This document shows positions 57,487 to 64,000 of a DNA stretch of 64,000 nucleotides, in pieces. The number at the start of each line of letters is the position of its first letter. Position 1 is the stretch's first letter. A program made the position numbers and the translations under genes. The notes under the pieces are model-generated. The model was not told the origin of the DNA. It did no database searches and saw only the letters and a list, made by a program, of their open reading frames with translations. Location: assembly GCF_007970805.1 (NCBI RefSeq), contig NZ_CP042433.1:4154001-4218000 (forward strand), read 5' to 3'. This DNA comes from Flavisolibacter ginsenosidimutans. Its GTDB lineage: Bacteria; Bacteroidota; Bacteroidia; Chitinophagales; Chitinophagaceae.

Positions 57487-58230
57487 TTATTCTGAAGCGG
57501 CCGGCGTCGCAGCAGGCGCATCACGCTGAAGTTTCTTATGCGTGAACTGTGCCTTGTATGGCTCAACCGGATTGTTGTCTTTGTCCACCCATTCCAGCAG
57601 GCCAAGCAAGTCTTTGTACACGGTGAACTTCGGTGCGGCAGGCCCTTTCCACTCGCCGCGGGAAACTTTCAGCGCATGGCTCAGTAAGTTGTTTACTGTA
57701 GTTGCTTTTAATGTGCTTGGGAACTTGCCGCTCTTCATGCCTTTAATTTGTTCTTTAATGTGCGGTTTTTGAAAAACAATGTCGAGCAAATCATCGGCGG
57801 CAATAAACTTACCGAGTTCTTTTAGTGCTGTTAAAGCCTCGGCTTGCCAGGAGATGCGTTCGCCCGATTCGCTGCGGCCACGGCGGCTGCCGCCGGTTTC
57901 GCCTTCACCGGGTTCGCTGTGAATGCGCATGCGCTTGTCGGCGGAAGGATTTTCTTTGAAGTTTACCAGTGCATCCACAACGATTTGTTGCTGCCGCACT
58001 TCCTCGTCAAGCGAATCAATGTAATCTTTGGTTTCACTGAACTCGCGTTGGGCCTGTTCGTAAGCCAAACGTTTTTCTTCAAACAAAGGCAACAACTCTT
58101 CCCGTGTTCCTTGTAGTTTGGTGATTTGGTCTTTTGCGTTTTGCACCATGCGGTCGGTCATGCTGTCGGAGAGATTGAGCGTGTAGGGTTGCTTGCCTTT
58201 AATTTTCTGAGACAGTTCTTCTGCGTTCAT
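57487..58230 (-). CDS. Coiled-coil and winged-helix-like protein, unknown
   Basis: 247 residues from ATG 58230. A helical, coiled-coil part (~35-115; IDSLDEEVRQQQIVVDAL) is followed by an Arg/Ser/Gly-rich linker and a C-terminal domain (~150-225). The latter has AEALTALKELGKFIAADDLLDIVFQ, STLKATTVNNLLSHALKVSRGEWKG and a beta-hairpin, suggesting a winged helix. A nucleic-acid-binding role is possible. The long upstream frame to 58356 overlaps the hydrolase gene and is rejected. Confidence 0.62.
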   Translation of the reverse strand: MNAEELSQKIKGKQPYTLNLSDSMTDRMVQNAKDQITKLQGTREELLPLFEEKRLAYEQAQREFSETKDYIDSLDEEVRQQQIVVDALVNFKENPSADKRMRIHSEPGEGETGGSRRGRSESGERISWQAEALTALKELGKFIAADDLLDIVFQKPHIKEQIKGMKSGKFPSTLKATTVNNLLSHALKVSRGEWKGPAAPKFTVYKDLLGLLEWVDKDNNPVEPYKAQFTHKKLQRDAPAATPAASE

Positions 58231-58288
58231 TGCGGTGGAGTTTAGCGGTGGGTAAAGATAGAGAGAAGCGGAAAGCGCTGCGGGAAAC

Positions 58289-59140
58289 TTAGGGCAGACG
58301 CGAGAAAAAACGGATGGTTTCATGCAAGGCTTCCTGCATTGCTTGAGGCAAATCATTGTGTGGCCAGGGATGCTTGCGGCCGAAGACGTGATCTGATTCG
58401 ATTAATAATAATTCGGCATTTTTCGCAGCGTCTTTCAACTTGTGTGCTTTTTCTACCGGCACGGCCTCGTCCTTAGTGCCGTGGCAAATGAGCAATGGAA
58501 TATTAAGAGTCGCAACTGCTTTCAAAATAGCAAGCCGTTCTTTGTTGCGTTGATAATCTTCGTAGAGTTGATAGTACAACGGCATTTCCTGCTTTGTGCG
58601 GCTGTTGGTGTAATATTCAACGCCGGTTTCTTTCCACCGTTGAATTTTTTCCTGCGGCCAATTGCCCCAAGGTGTTTTGCACTCGGCAACCGAAGCCCAG
58701 GCGGCAACGGCCTTCACCCGCTTTTCTTCCGCGGCTTTTAGCAGCACAATGCCGCCGCCGCGACTGTGGCCAATCAAGTAAAGATGATTTTTATCTATTG
58801 CTGCGTGATGTGGATTTTCGTCGCGCAACGCCCAATCAATCACGGTTTGCAGATCGGCCAGTTCTTTTGTGTAATTGTTGTTGCCAAAGGCTTCCAGGTC
58901 CACAAAATCTTCCGGCGCTTCGGGTGAGGTACCGTTGTGCGAGAAATTGAATTTGACAAAACAAAAACCCGCTTCGGCAAATTGCTCCGCGATTAAATCA
59001 AAGTTTCCCCAATCCTTAAAACCGTTGAAGCCGTGCGCATAAATCACAAGCGGTTGCGGCTTTTTTTCTTTGTAAAAAATATCCGCTGCGACGGGCTTTC
59101 CTGTTGAGCTTTTGAGAAGAAAATTTTTTTCTTGTGTCAT
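58289..59140 (-). CDS. Alpha/beta hydrolase (dienelactone-hydrolase-like)
   Basis: 283 residues, cytoplasmic. YAHGFNGFKDWGNFD holds the oxyanion loop, LIGHSRGGGIVLL the nucleophile Ser (~125), HGTKDEAVPV the Asp (~228) and SDHVFGRKHPWPH the catalytic His (~255). A small cap contains WGNWPQEKIQRWKETGVEYYTNSRTK. The reaction is unknown; esterase or peptidase-like members share this outline. The stop lies 58 bases before the downstream coiled-coil gene. Confidence 0.85.
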   Translation of the reverse strand: MTQEKNFLLKSSTGKPVAADIFYKEKKPQPLVIYAHGFNGFKDWGNFDLIAEQFAEAGFCFVKFNFSHNGTSPEAPEDFVDLEAFGNNNYTKELADLQTVIDWALRDENPHHAAIDKNHLYLIGHSRGGGIVLLKAAEEKRVKAVAAWASVAECKTPWGNWPQEKIQRWKETGVEYYTNSRTKQEMPLYYQLYEDYQRNKERLAILKAVATLNIPLLICHGTKDEAVPVEKAHKLKDAAKNAELLLIESDHVFGRKHPWPHNDLPQAMQEALHETIRFFSRLP

Positions 59141-59228
59141 GGCAGGATTTATGAGTCAAAGCTAAAAAGCTTTTTGCGGCGCTTTCCGCCGCCGCATAAG
59201 TTCTTATCTTCACACTATAAATTTTTGT

Positions 59229-59675
59229 ATGAAACTTTTTGTTGCCGGCCTCCCGTACGACATGGATGATGCGGAGCTGATGGAAATTTTTGAAAAATTC
59301 GGAGAGACCAAATCGGCCAAGGTGGCCATTGACAAAGCCACCGGCAAAAGCCGCGGTTTTGGTTTTGTAGAAATGACCAAAGACGAAGACGCCAGAGAAG
59401 CCATTGAAATGTTGAAAGATATTGCCTTTGGAAAAAAACAATTGATTGTAAAAGAAGCCGAGGAAGGCGGCGGACGCGGGCCCGGCGGCGGAGGCGGTGG
59501 TTACCGTCCCGGTGGACAAGGCGGCGGTGGATACCGCGGAGGAAGCGGCGGCGGCGGCGGAGGCTATCGTCCTGGCGGCGGTGGCGGTGGCGGTTATCGG
59601 GGCGGCAGTGGTGGAAGCGGCGGATACGGCGGTGGCTACAACAGAGGCGGCGACAAAGACAAGCCTCGTTATTAA
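59229..59675 (+). CDS. Glycine-rich RNA-recognition-motif protein
   Basis: 148 residues. One RRM (~1-78) with RNP2 KLFVAGLP and RNP1 KSRGFGFVEM, then a 70-residue low-complexity tail of GGYR and RGG units. Such proteins bind single-stranded RNA; in cyanobacteria and Bacteroidota they are induced by cold. The tail is built from an approximate GGGGYRPGG/GGGGYRGGSG repeat and is likely to drive weak self-association. The start has no ribosome-binding site, as elsewhere. Confidence 0.92.
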   Translation: MKLFVAGLPYDMDDAELMEIFEKFGETKSAKVAIDKATGKSRGFGFVEMTKDEDAREAIEMLKDIAFGKKQLIVKEAEEGGGRGPGGGGGGYRPGGQGGGGYRGGSGGGGGGYRPGGGGGGGYRGGSGGSGGYGGGYNRGGDKDKPRY

Positions 59676-59688
59676 TTTTAAAATGTGC

Positions 59689-59738
59689 AGCAGGCAGTGT
59701 GCGGTTGGCAGTAAGTTGCTGACGGTAAACTGCCTGCT
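59689..59738 (+). terminator. Hairpin after the RRM gene
   Basis: AGCAGGCAGT pairs with ACTGCCTGCT across a 30-base loop and is followed by four Ts. The stem is good, the loop long, so termination is uncertain. Confidence 0.45.
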
Positions 59739-59755
59739 TTTAATTTAAAAATACC

Positions 59756-60211
59756 ATGACATCAACTGCAAAAACGCCGGCCGATTACATCGCTTCTTTA
59801 CCCGAAGAACGCAAAGGGGCAATGCAAAAGCTCCGCGACACAATTGCCAAAAATCTTCCCAAAGGATTTGAAGAAACGATGACTTACGGCATGATTGGTT
59901 TTGTGGTGCCCCATTCAAAATATCCGGCCGGTTATCATTGCGATCCGAAGCTGCCCCTGGGTTTTGTAAACATCGGCTCGCAGAAAAACTACATCGTTCT
60001 TCACCACTTGGGTCTTTACGGCGACACCGTTTTGCTGAATTGGTTCACCGAGGAATATCCCAAATATTCCAAAACGAAACTCGACATGGGCAAGGGCTGC
60101 GTTCGGTTTAAAAAGCCCGAACAGATTCCCTATGAACTCATCGCCGAGTTGATGAAGAAAATAACGCCGGAAAAGTGGATCGAGATTTATGAACGAGCTT
60201 TTAAGAGGTAA
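59756..60211 (+). CDS. DUF1801 domain protein
   Basis: 151 residues. DYIASLPEERKGAMQKLRDTIAKNLPKGFEETMTYGMIGF is the family start; LPLGFVNIGSQKNYIVLHHLGLYGD follows and GKGCVRFKKPEQIPYELI ends it. The fold is a small soluble alpha/beta (YdhG/YjdF-like); the function has not been established. A bidirectional terminator separates it from the response regulator. Confidence 0.85.
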   Translation: MTSTAKTPADYIASLPEERKGAMQKLRDTIAKNLPKGFEETMTYGMIGFVVPHSKYPAGYHCDPKLPLGFVNIGSQKNYIVLHHLGLYGDTVLLNWFTEEYPKYSKTKLDMGKGCVRFKKPEQIPYELIAELMKKITPEKWIEIYERAFKR

Positions 60212-60235
60212 GTACTTTTCGTGTATGGAACGTAT

Positions 60236-60273
60236 AAAAGAAAAACTCAACCGCCAGGTTGAGTTTTTCTTTT
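60236..60273. terminator. Bidirectional terminator
   Basis: A 17-bp stem (AAAAGAAAAACTCAACC/GGTTGAGTTTTTCTTTT) with a four-base loop. Confidence 0.85.
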
Positions 60274-60286
60274 GTCGAAAGGAAGA

Positions 60287-60982
60287 CTATTTGACTACGA
60301 GCCGGAAACCGTTGCCGTGAATGTTTACGATCTCGATGTTCTCGTCGTCTTTTAAATACTTGCGCAGCTTGGCAATGTACACGTCCATTGAGCGGCCGTT
60401 GAAATAGGTGTCGCTGCCCCAAATGCGTTTCAACGCTTGTTCCCGTGGAAGCAAATCGTTCATGTGCTCGCAAAGCATTTTCAGCAATTCGTTTTCCTTT
60501 GGCGAAAGCGTTTGTGTTTTGCCGTCGTGCGAAAGTTCGCGCAGCTTCGGATTGAAGTGATACGAAGCCATGTCAAACTCGCGGTTCTCCGCTTCGCGGT
60601 TCAACTCTTCGTTGCGCTTTAAGATGGCTTTTATTTTGTGCAGCAGCACTTCGCTGTCGAAGGGTTTGGTGATGTAATCATCGGCGCCCAGCTTGTACCC
60701 CTGAATGATGTCTTCCTTCATTGTTTTGGCGCTTAAAAAGAACAGCGGCACATCGGGATTGATGTCGCGGATTTCTTCGGCCAGCGTAAAGCCATCCATA
60801 TTCGGCATCATTACGTCCAGCAGGCAAAGGTCAAAGCCTTCGCGTTGAAAAGCGGCCAGGCCCAGGCGGCCGTCGCGTTCAAGCGTTACGTCGTAATCGT
60901 TTAATTCCAGGTAATTCTTCAGTACACTTCCCAGGTTGGTGTCGTCCTCGCAAAGTAAAATTTTTGCTTTTTTCTCGGCCAT
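60287..60982 (-). CDS. OmpR-family response regulator
   Basis: 231 residues. The receiver domain (~5-120) has the acidic pair in CEDD, phospho-acceptor Asp in LLDVMMPNMDG, Thr/Ser in FLSAK and Lys in DYITKPF. The C-terminal winged helix (~135-231) has LSPKENELLKML and RIWGSDTYFNGRSMDVYIAKLRKYL. No histidine kinase gene is nearby, so it is an orphan here. It is divergent from the GroES-like gene. Confidence 0.92.
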   Translation of the reverse strand: MAEKKAKILLCEDDTNLGSVLKNYLELNDYDVTLERDGRLGLAAFQREGFDLCLLDVMMPNMDGFTLAEEIRDINPDVPLFFLSAKTMKEDIIQGYKLGADDYITKPFDSEVLLHKIKAILKRNEELNREAENREFDMASYHFNPKLRELSHDGKTQTLSPKENELLKMLCEHMNDLLPREQALKRIWGSDTYFNGRSMDVYIAKLRKYLKDDENIEIVNIHGNGFRLVVK

Positions 60983-61072
60983 GATAACGGGTTTTAGTAG
61001 AGGTTAAAATTAACGCCTTTTCGCACAACATGTTTTCCGTTCAAACCATCCCTGCAAAAATTCGTCCATGCA

Positions 61073-61080
61073 TACTTTTG
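61073..61080 (+). promoter_or_regulatory. -7 box of the GroES-like gene
   Basis: TACTTTTG, 84 bases before ATG 61165, leaving a leader that contains the inverted octamers. Confidence 0.45.
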
Positions 61081-61091
61081 CGGCAAAGAAG

Positions 61092-61157
61092 GATATTGAG
61101 ATATTGGGATATTGCTGGTTTAAACTCAATGACTCAATATCGTAATATCCCAATATC
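61092..61157. repeat. Inverted octamer tracts in the GroES-like leader
   Basis: GATATTGA, GATATTGG and GATATTG at 61092-61114, mirrored at 61135-61157 with 20 of 23 matching bases. A core of 14 bp is perfectly complementary, giving a stable hairpin eight bases before the start codon. Confidence 0.8.
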
Positions 61158-61164
61158 ATTTTTT

Positions 61165-61542
61165 ATGGCGATGCACCTTACTCCCGATAACCGTTTGAAG
61201 AAACTCATTATCATTGGCGACCGCGTGCTGGTTCGGCCCACACGGCCCAACGAACGTACACAAACAGGCTTGTACTTACCGCCCGGCGTGCAGGAAAAAG
61301 AAAGGGTACAACAAGGTTATATTATCAAAGTGGGGCCAGGCTACGCCATTCCCATGCCCACCGAGGACGAACCGTGGAAGACACAAGAAGAACAAGTGAA
61401 GTATATTCCTTTGCAAGCGAAGGAAGGCGATCTTGCTATTTTTTTATTGGGCGGCGCCACGGAAATTATGTACGAAGGCGAGAAGTATTTCATTGTTCCG
61501 CAAAGTGCGATACTGATGCTGGAACGGGAAGAAGACCTATAA
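61165..61542 (+). CDS. GroES-like co-chaperonin family protein
   Basis: 125 residues from ATG 61165; the longer frame from 61030 runs through the repeat. DRVLVRPTRPNERTQTGLYLPPGVQEKERVQQGYIIKVGPGY is a Cpn10 core with its mobile loop, and an unusually long insert follows (AIPMPTEDEPWKTQEEQVKYIPL). ATEIMYEGEKYFIVPQSAILML is the usual end. Canonical GroES is ~95 residues and next to groEL; this is a longer, groEL-less paralogue of the type Bacteroidota carry in addition. Confidence 0.82.
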   Translation: MAMHLTPDNRLKKLIIIGDRVLVRPTRPNERTQTGLYLPPGVQEKERVQQGYIIKVGPGYAIPMPTEDEPWKTQEEQVKYIPLQAKEGDLAIFLLGGATEIMYEGEKYFIVPQSAILMLEREEDL

Positions 61543-61596
61543 AATACTGAAAAGTTGTTTTGTAGAAGACTGGTCAAATCTTATGAGGGAGGAATT

Positions 61597-61848
61597 TTAC
61601 GTGGCCTTTCCTTTTCGTTCCCAATGGTCTTTGATGAGACGTCCGTCACGGTCGTACTTCAGCGTTCGTGCGTAGCGGTTGCCTTTGATGATGCCTTCAG
61701 CGTTGGCCTTGCCCATGAAGAGTTGTACCGCGTTGCCTTCTTTATCGGTGATCAGCAACAAGTCGTAGTTTCTGTACCGCATCGGAACGTTGGAGGAAGG
61801 CTCAAATTTTTTGTTGATCTTTTTAAGGATGTCATCACCTAAAGTCAT
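61597..61848 (-). CDS. Small protein, unknown
   Basis: 83 residues from ATG 61848 (MTLGDDILKKINKKFEPSSNVPMRYRNYD). Basic, with LLLITDKEGNAVQLFMGKANAEGI and a charged C-terminus (YDRDGRLIKDHWERKGK). No signal peptide, cysteine or membrane helix. No known family; the core looks like a small alpha/beta domain. It is convergent with the GroES-like gene. Confidence 0.6.
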   Translation of the reverse strand: MTLGDDILKKINKKFEPSSNVPMRYRNYDLLLITDKEGNAVQLFMGKANAEGIIKGNRYARTLKYDRDGRLIKDHWERKGKAT

Positions 61849-61923
61849 TGTCCTTGCTTGTACACTTTCCCTTGCACATTTGTTGCCAACTGCACCTCGT
61901 CGCCCCAAAAAATAACTGCTGTG

Positions 61924-62436
61924 CTACTTTGCGCCGCCTTTTGATTTTGTTTTTGCCTTTTTACTTTTTTCGACCGGCTTGTCAGGAGCCTGATTTGTAC
62001 TTGCGCCTTCAGCAATCATGTACTCGGCAACGTCGAGTTGTAATTTGGAGCCGCCATCCGGATCGGAACCAAATGTAATTTTGGTAAAGCCGTTGTCGCT
62101 CTCGATCTCAATGATAGATTTTTCAGCGTTCTTATTTTCCTTTTTGGCCAGGGCTTTATACTGCGTTCGTCCATTTTTCAAATACTCCTTCCATTGACAG
62201 ATTGAAATTTCATTAATTTCTCCTTCCACTGTTTCGGTTTCTCCCTGCATTGTCATTGTCAAAAGAAATTTATCGTTGTCGAAAACAACGGTTGCGTCAG
62301 TCGGTGATTCACGCACAACATTGCCGTCTTTAAGCTGTTTTATCTTGCTGCATTTAAAGGCTACTTTTTTATCGCACTGTGCGTGGGAGATTTGGAAAAA
62401 CGCGAAGACGCCAAGGAGCAGAATTGTTTTTCTCAT
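61924..62436 (-). CDS. Exported protein, unknown
   Basis: 170 residues with signal peptide MRKTILLLGVFAFFQISHAQ. The mature part has cysteines at CDKKVAFKC and CQWKEYL, and a beta-rich core (ATVVFDNDKFLLTMTMQGETETVEGEI, FTKITFGSDPDGG). The last ~25 residues are Lys-rich. No family recognised. It is probably periplasmic. Confidence 0.6.
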   Translation of the reverse strand: MRKTILLLGVFAFFQISHAQCDKKVAFKCSKIKQLKDGNVVRESPTDATVVFDNDKFLLTMTMQGETETVEGEINEISICQWKEYLKNGRTQYKALAKKENKNAEKSIIEIESDNGFTKITFGSDPDGGSKLQLDVAEYMIAEGASTNQAPDKPVEKSKKAKTKSKGGAK

Positions 62437-62761
62437 AAGTGATCTTTTAAATTTTGGCTAGTGAAACTACGGCATCCAGCGATTCTATCAAGTATTGTTT
62501 GCCACAGGCCGCTAAACAGCTCTCAGCTTTGCGTTAAAGGTGTGGCGGACAAGGTGAGCAATCGTCAACAGTTGGCTCACCGAAACAGCATTTAAGACAA
62601 GAGAAAAGGAAAGAGGCATTGGTTGCCGCGCAATAAATAAGCGGATTAAGCCCTTCTTCGTTTCTGCAATAAAAGAGCCCCGCTCTTTGGAGCAGGGCTA
62701 TGAAAATGATTGATTTAAACGCTCACAAGTTTAAAGAAACGTGGCTTAAAAATTTGTTTCT
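62437..62761. other. 325-base spacer
   Basis: No gene seen. It contains an imperfect hairpin (GGTGAGC at 62553-62559 with GCTCACC at 62575-62581) and the terminator of the M16 gene. Confidence 0.55.
62668..62699 (-). terminator. Terminator of the M16 peptidase gene
   Basis: AGCCCCGCTC/GAGCAGGGCT with loop TTTG; on the minus strand it is followed by CTTTTATT. Confidence 0.75.
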
Positions 62762-64000
62762 TTAAAAGGCTTGCTTTGCGGCAAGGTTGCCATCTGCGTC
62801 CAGTTCCACAATGTCGTAACCCAGCTTTTTCACACCGTCCAAAATTTTCTTTTTATCACCCACCAAAAGAATGTTCATCTTCTCGGGGTGCAGATACTTT
62901 TGCGCCGCCGCTTTCATTTGCGCCGACGTCATGTTCTTTAAAATTTTGTTCTGCTGCTCTACAAAATCCGGTGGAAGATTGTAATCCAAAATGCGGCCGA
63001 TGAAGGCGGCTTTTTGCATACCGGTTTCGTAAGCCAGGGCATCACGCTGGCCCACGGCGCTCTTCATAAAACTTATTTCTTCGTCAGTTGGTCCGTTAGC
63101 CGAATAGGTTTTAAGCTCTTTCATCACTTCCACCAAAGCGCTGTCGGTTGCGTCGGCTTTAATGCCTGAGCTAAAGCTAAAATCACCGCTGTATTCATCG
63201 CCGGTGAATCCGCTGCGTGCACCGTAAGTCCAGCCTTTATCTTCACGAAGATTTAAATTCACACGGCTGTTGAAAGCCCCGCCCAGCGGGAAGTTCATGA
63301 GGTACGCACGGTAGTAATCGCCGGTTGCGTCGTATTTCAATCCTGTTGCATAACCAACTCTAAATTCTGATTGTGCAGCCTTCGGTACGTCAACCAAATA
63401 CACTTTTGTTTTGTCAACAGAAGGCGTTGGATCAATCTTTGGCAGCGTTACTTTTTTCTTCGGCAATTTGTCGAGGAAAGAAAGCTTGGGCAAAATCTCT
63501 GCTTCCGTTACATCACCCACAATCACCACTTTGGTTCCAAGTGACGTCATGTTGTTGTTGTAATAATTCTGCACGTCTTCGAGCTTGATGTTCGGAACCG
63601 TTTTCTCCGTGCCTTCTTCCGGAATGGCGAGAATGTGGTTGGAACCGTAATTCAATTTTGCAAACACGGCAGAAGCTACTGCAGCAGGCTGCGATTTCAT
63701 TTGTTTAAAACCTTCCAGCGACTGGCGTTGAATGCGTTTGAATGTTTCTTCCGAAAATTTCGGGTTAAACATGCGCTCTTGCAACAAGGCAAGCGTCTTG
63801 TCCAAATTTTTCTTCAGCGATTGCACGTTGAAGGTTACGTCGTTTGTGCCGCTGCTTACGCTGATGGAGCTTCCGAGCTTTTGCAGTTCTTCGCCAAATT
63901 GTTCAGCGGTAAAGTTCTTCGTGTCTTCGTTCATCATGCGGGCGAAGAAAGAAGCCACGCCTGCTTTTGACACGTCAGCTGCTTCCAACAAATGACCGCC
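62762..64000 (-). CDS. M16 family zinc peptidase, C-terminal part
   Basis: The frame is open to the window edge (413 codons), so the start is outside. The visible part covers two inverzincin-type domains: HLLEAADVSKAGVASFFARMM opening, then FNPKFSEETFKRIQ, LGTKVVIVGDVTEAEILPKL, FPLGGAFNSRVNLNLREDKGWTYGARSGFTG (the RxxY pair of the non-catalytic half) and the end LLVGDKKKILDGVKKLGYDIVELDADG. The HxxEH catalytic motif must lie in the missing N-terminal half or be absent. The full protein would be ~900-residue pitrilysin-like, probably periplasmic. Confidence 0.85.
   Translation of the reverse strand, partial: GGHLLEAADVSKAGVASFFARMMNEDTKNFTAEQFGEELQKLGSSISVSSGTNDVTFNVQSLKKNLDKTLALLQERMFNPKFSEETFKRIQRQSLEGFKQMKSQPAAVASAVFAKLNYGSNHILAIPEEGTEKTVPNIKLEDVQNYYNNNMTSLGTKVVIVGDVTEAEILPKLSFLDKLPKKKVTLPKIDPTPSVDKTKVYLVDVPKAAQSEFRVGYATGLKYDATGDYYRAYLMNFPLGGAFNSRVNLNLREDKGWTYGARSGFTGDEYSGDFSFSSGIKADATDSALVEVMKELKTYSANGPTDEEISFMKSAVGQRDALAYETGMQKAAFIGRILDYNLPPDFVEQQNKILKNMTSAQMKAAAQKYLHPEKMNILLVGDKKKILDGVKKLGYDIVELDADGNLAAKQAF

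Noticed and set aside
59016-59519. 167-codon minus-strand open frame across the RRM gene and the hydrolase start
   Set aside because: It is antisense to two well-supported genes, and its composition follows the glycine-codon repeats of the RRM gene in reverse.
59470-59670. Regular short repeats that could suggest a CRISPR array
   Set aside because: They are GGC/GGT codon runs encoding the glycine-rich tail of an RRM protein, without unique spacers.
62553-62581. Hairpin GGTGAGC/GCTCACC as a separate terminator or regulatory RNA
   Set aside because: A 7-bp stem with a long loop and no T run, in a spacer without a nearby start; too weak to call.
1-64000. tRNA, rRNA or known riboswitch
   Set aside because: I saw no T-loop/CCA-type tRNA signature, no rRNA-like stretch and no recognisable TPP, cobalamin or SAM core by eye; a covariance-model search was not possible.

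Overview
The window reads as chromosomal DNA of a Bacteroidota bacterium, most likely a soil or freshwater member of the Chitinophagaceae. The grounds are: start codons without Shine-Dalgarno sequences but with Bacteroidota-type -7 boxes (TAnnTTTG, often TATCTTTG) a few bases upstream; many small exported proteins of families typical of the phylum (PepSY-like, DUF2911, lamin-tail/FlgD-like surface protein); a GH3-type adenylating enzyme; a TolB-propeller/beta-barrel fusion; and an aerobic phenylacetyl-CoA epoxidase. This placement is inferred from gene content only. I see no rRNA, tRNA, CRISPR array or transposase.

Layout. 1-9.2 kb: end of a glycerophosphodiester phosphodiesterase, rpiB, an exported M28 peptidase, a heptad-repeat charged protein, Uma2, a deoxyhypusine-synthase-like enzyme, PepSY-like, AcpH-like, DUF2911, glutathione peroxidase, a small membrane protein overlapping a hydrolase, and psd. 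9.2-18.1 kb: small secreted proteins, yjjG, two SDR enzymes, a large surface protein, asd behind a possible leader-peptide attenuator, DUF2461, and paaE. 18.2-21.2 kb: paaA, paaB, paaC and an AlkA-like glycosylase. 21.2-27.8 kb (minus strand): fabG, GH3, zwf, a four-helix-bundle gene, gnd, cytochrome c. 28-31.4 kb: a VKOR-DsbA fusion between small exported cysteine-containing proteins, then a CMD protein. 31.6-38.6 kb: a four-gene cassette (GH-like/GT2 fusion, two paralogous GT-B-like proteins, ABC exporter), probably making and exporting a glycoconjugate. 38.6-42.2 kb: an orphan 2-oxoacid:ferredoxin oxidoreductase beta subunit, gamma-carbonic anhydrase and a class III aminotransferase. 42.2-46.8 kb: a creD regulon under a small winged-helix regulator with two matching palindromic operators, then a diacylglycerol-kinase-family protein. 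46.8-64 kb: TolB/beta-barrel protein, metallo-beta-lactamase-fold hydrolase, MerR regulator, amidase, PfpI, Nei, an AT-rich two-gene island (DUF4166 plus SRPBCC/DoxX-like), pheS, hydrolase, RRM protein, response regulator, GroES-like protein, and an M16 peptidase running off the end.

The most unusual signal lies in the spacers. Many hold degenerate tracts with a strict period of 7 or 8 bases, often exactly four units long, commonly in inverted pairs. In several genes (rpiB, asd, gnd, zwf, a PepSY-like gene, psd and others) the tract starts at the stop codon itself. Two 28-base tracts lie inside reading frames as interdomain linkers (PheS, PaaE), one supplies the only plausible start codon of paaC, and one inverted pair encloses the four-helix-bundle gene between gnd and zwf. 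That last arrangement resembles the stem-plus-ORF layout of 23S rRNA intervening sequences. A separate ~47-base dispersed repeat occurs three times.
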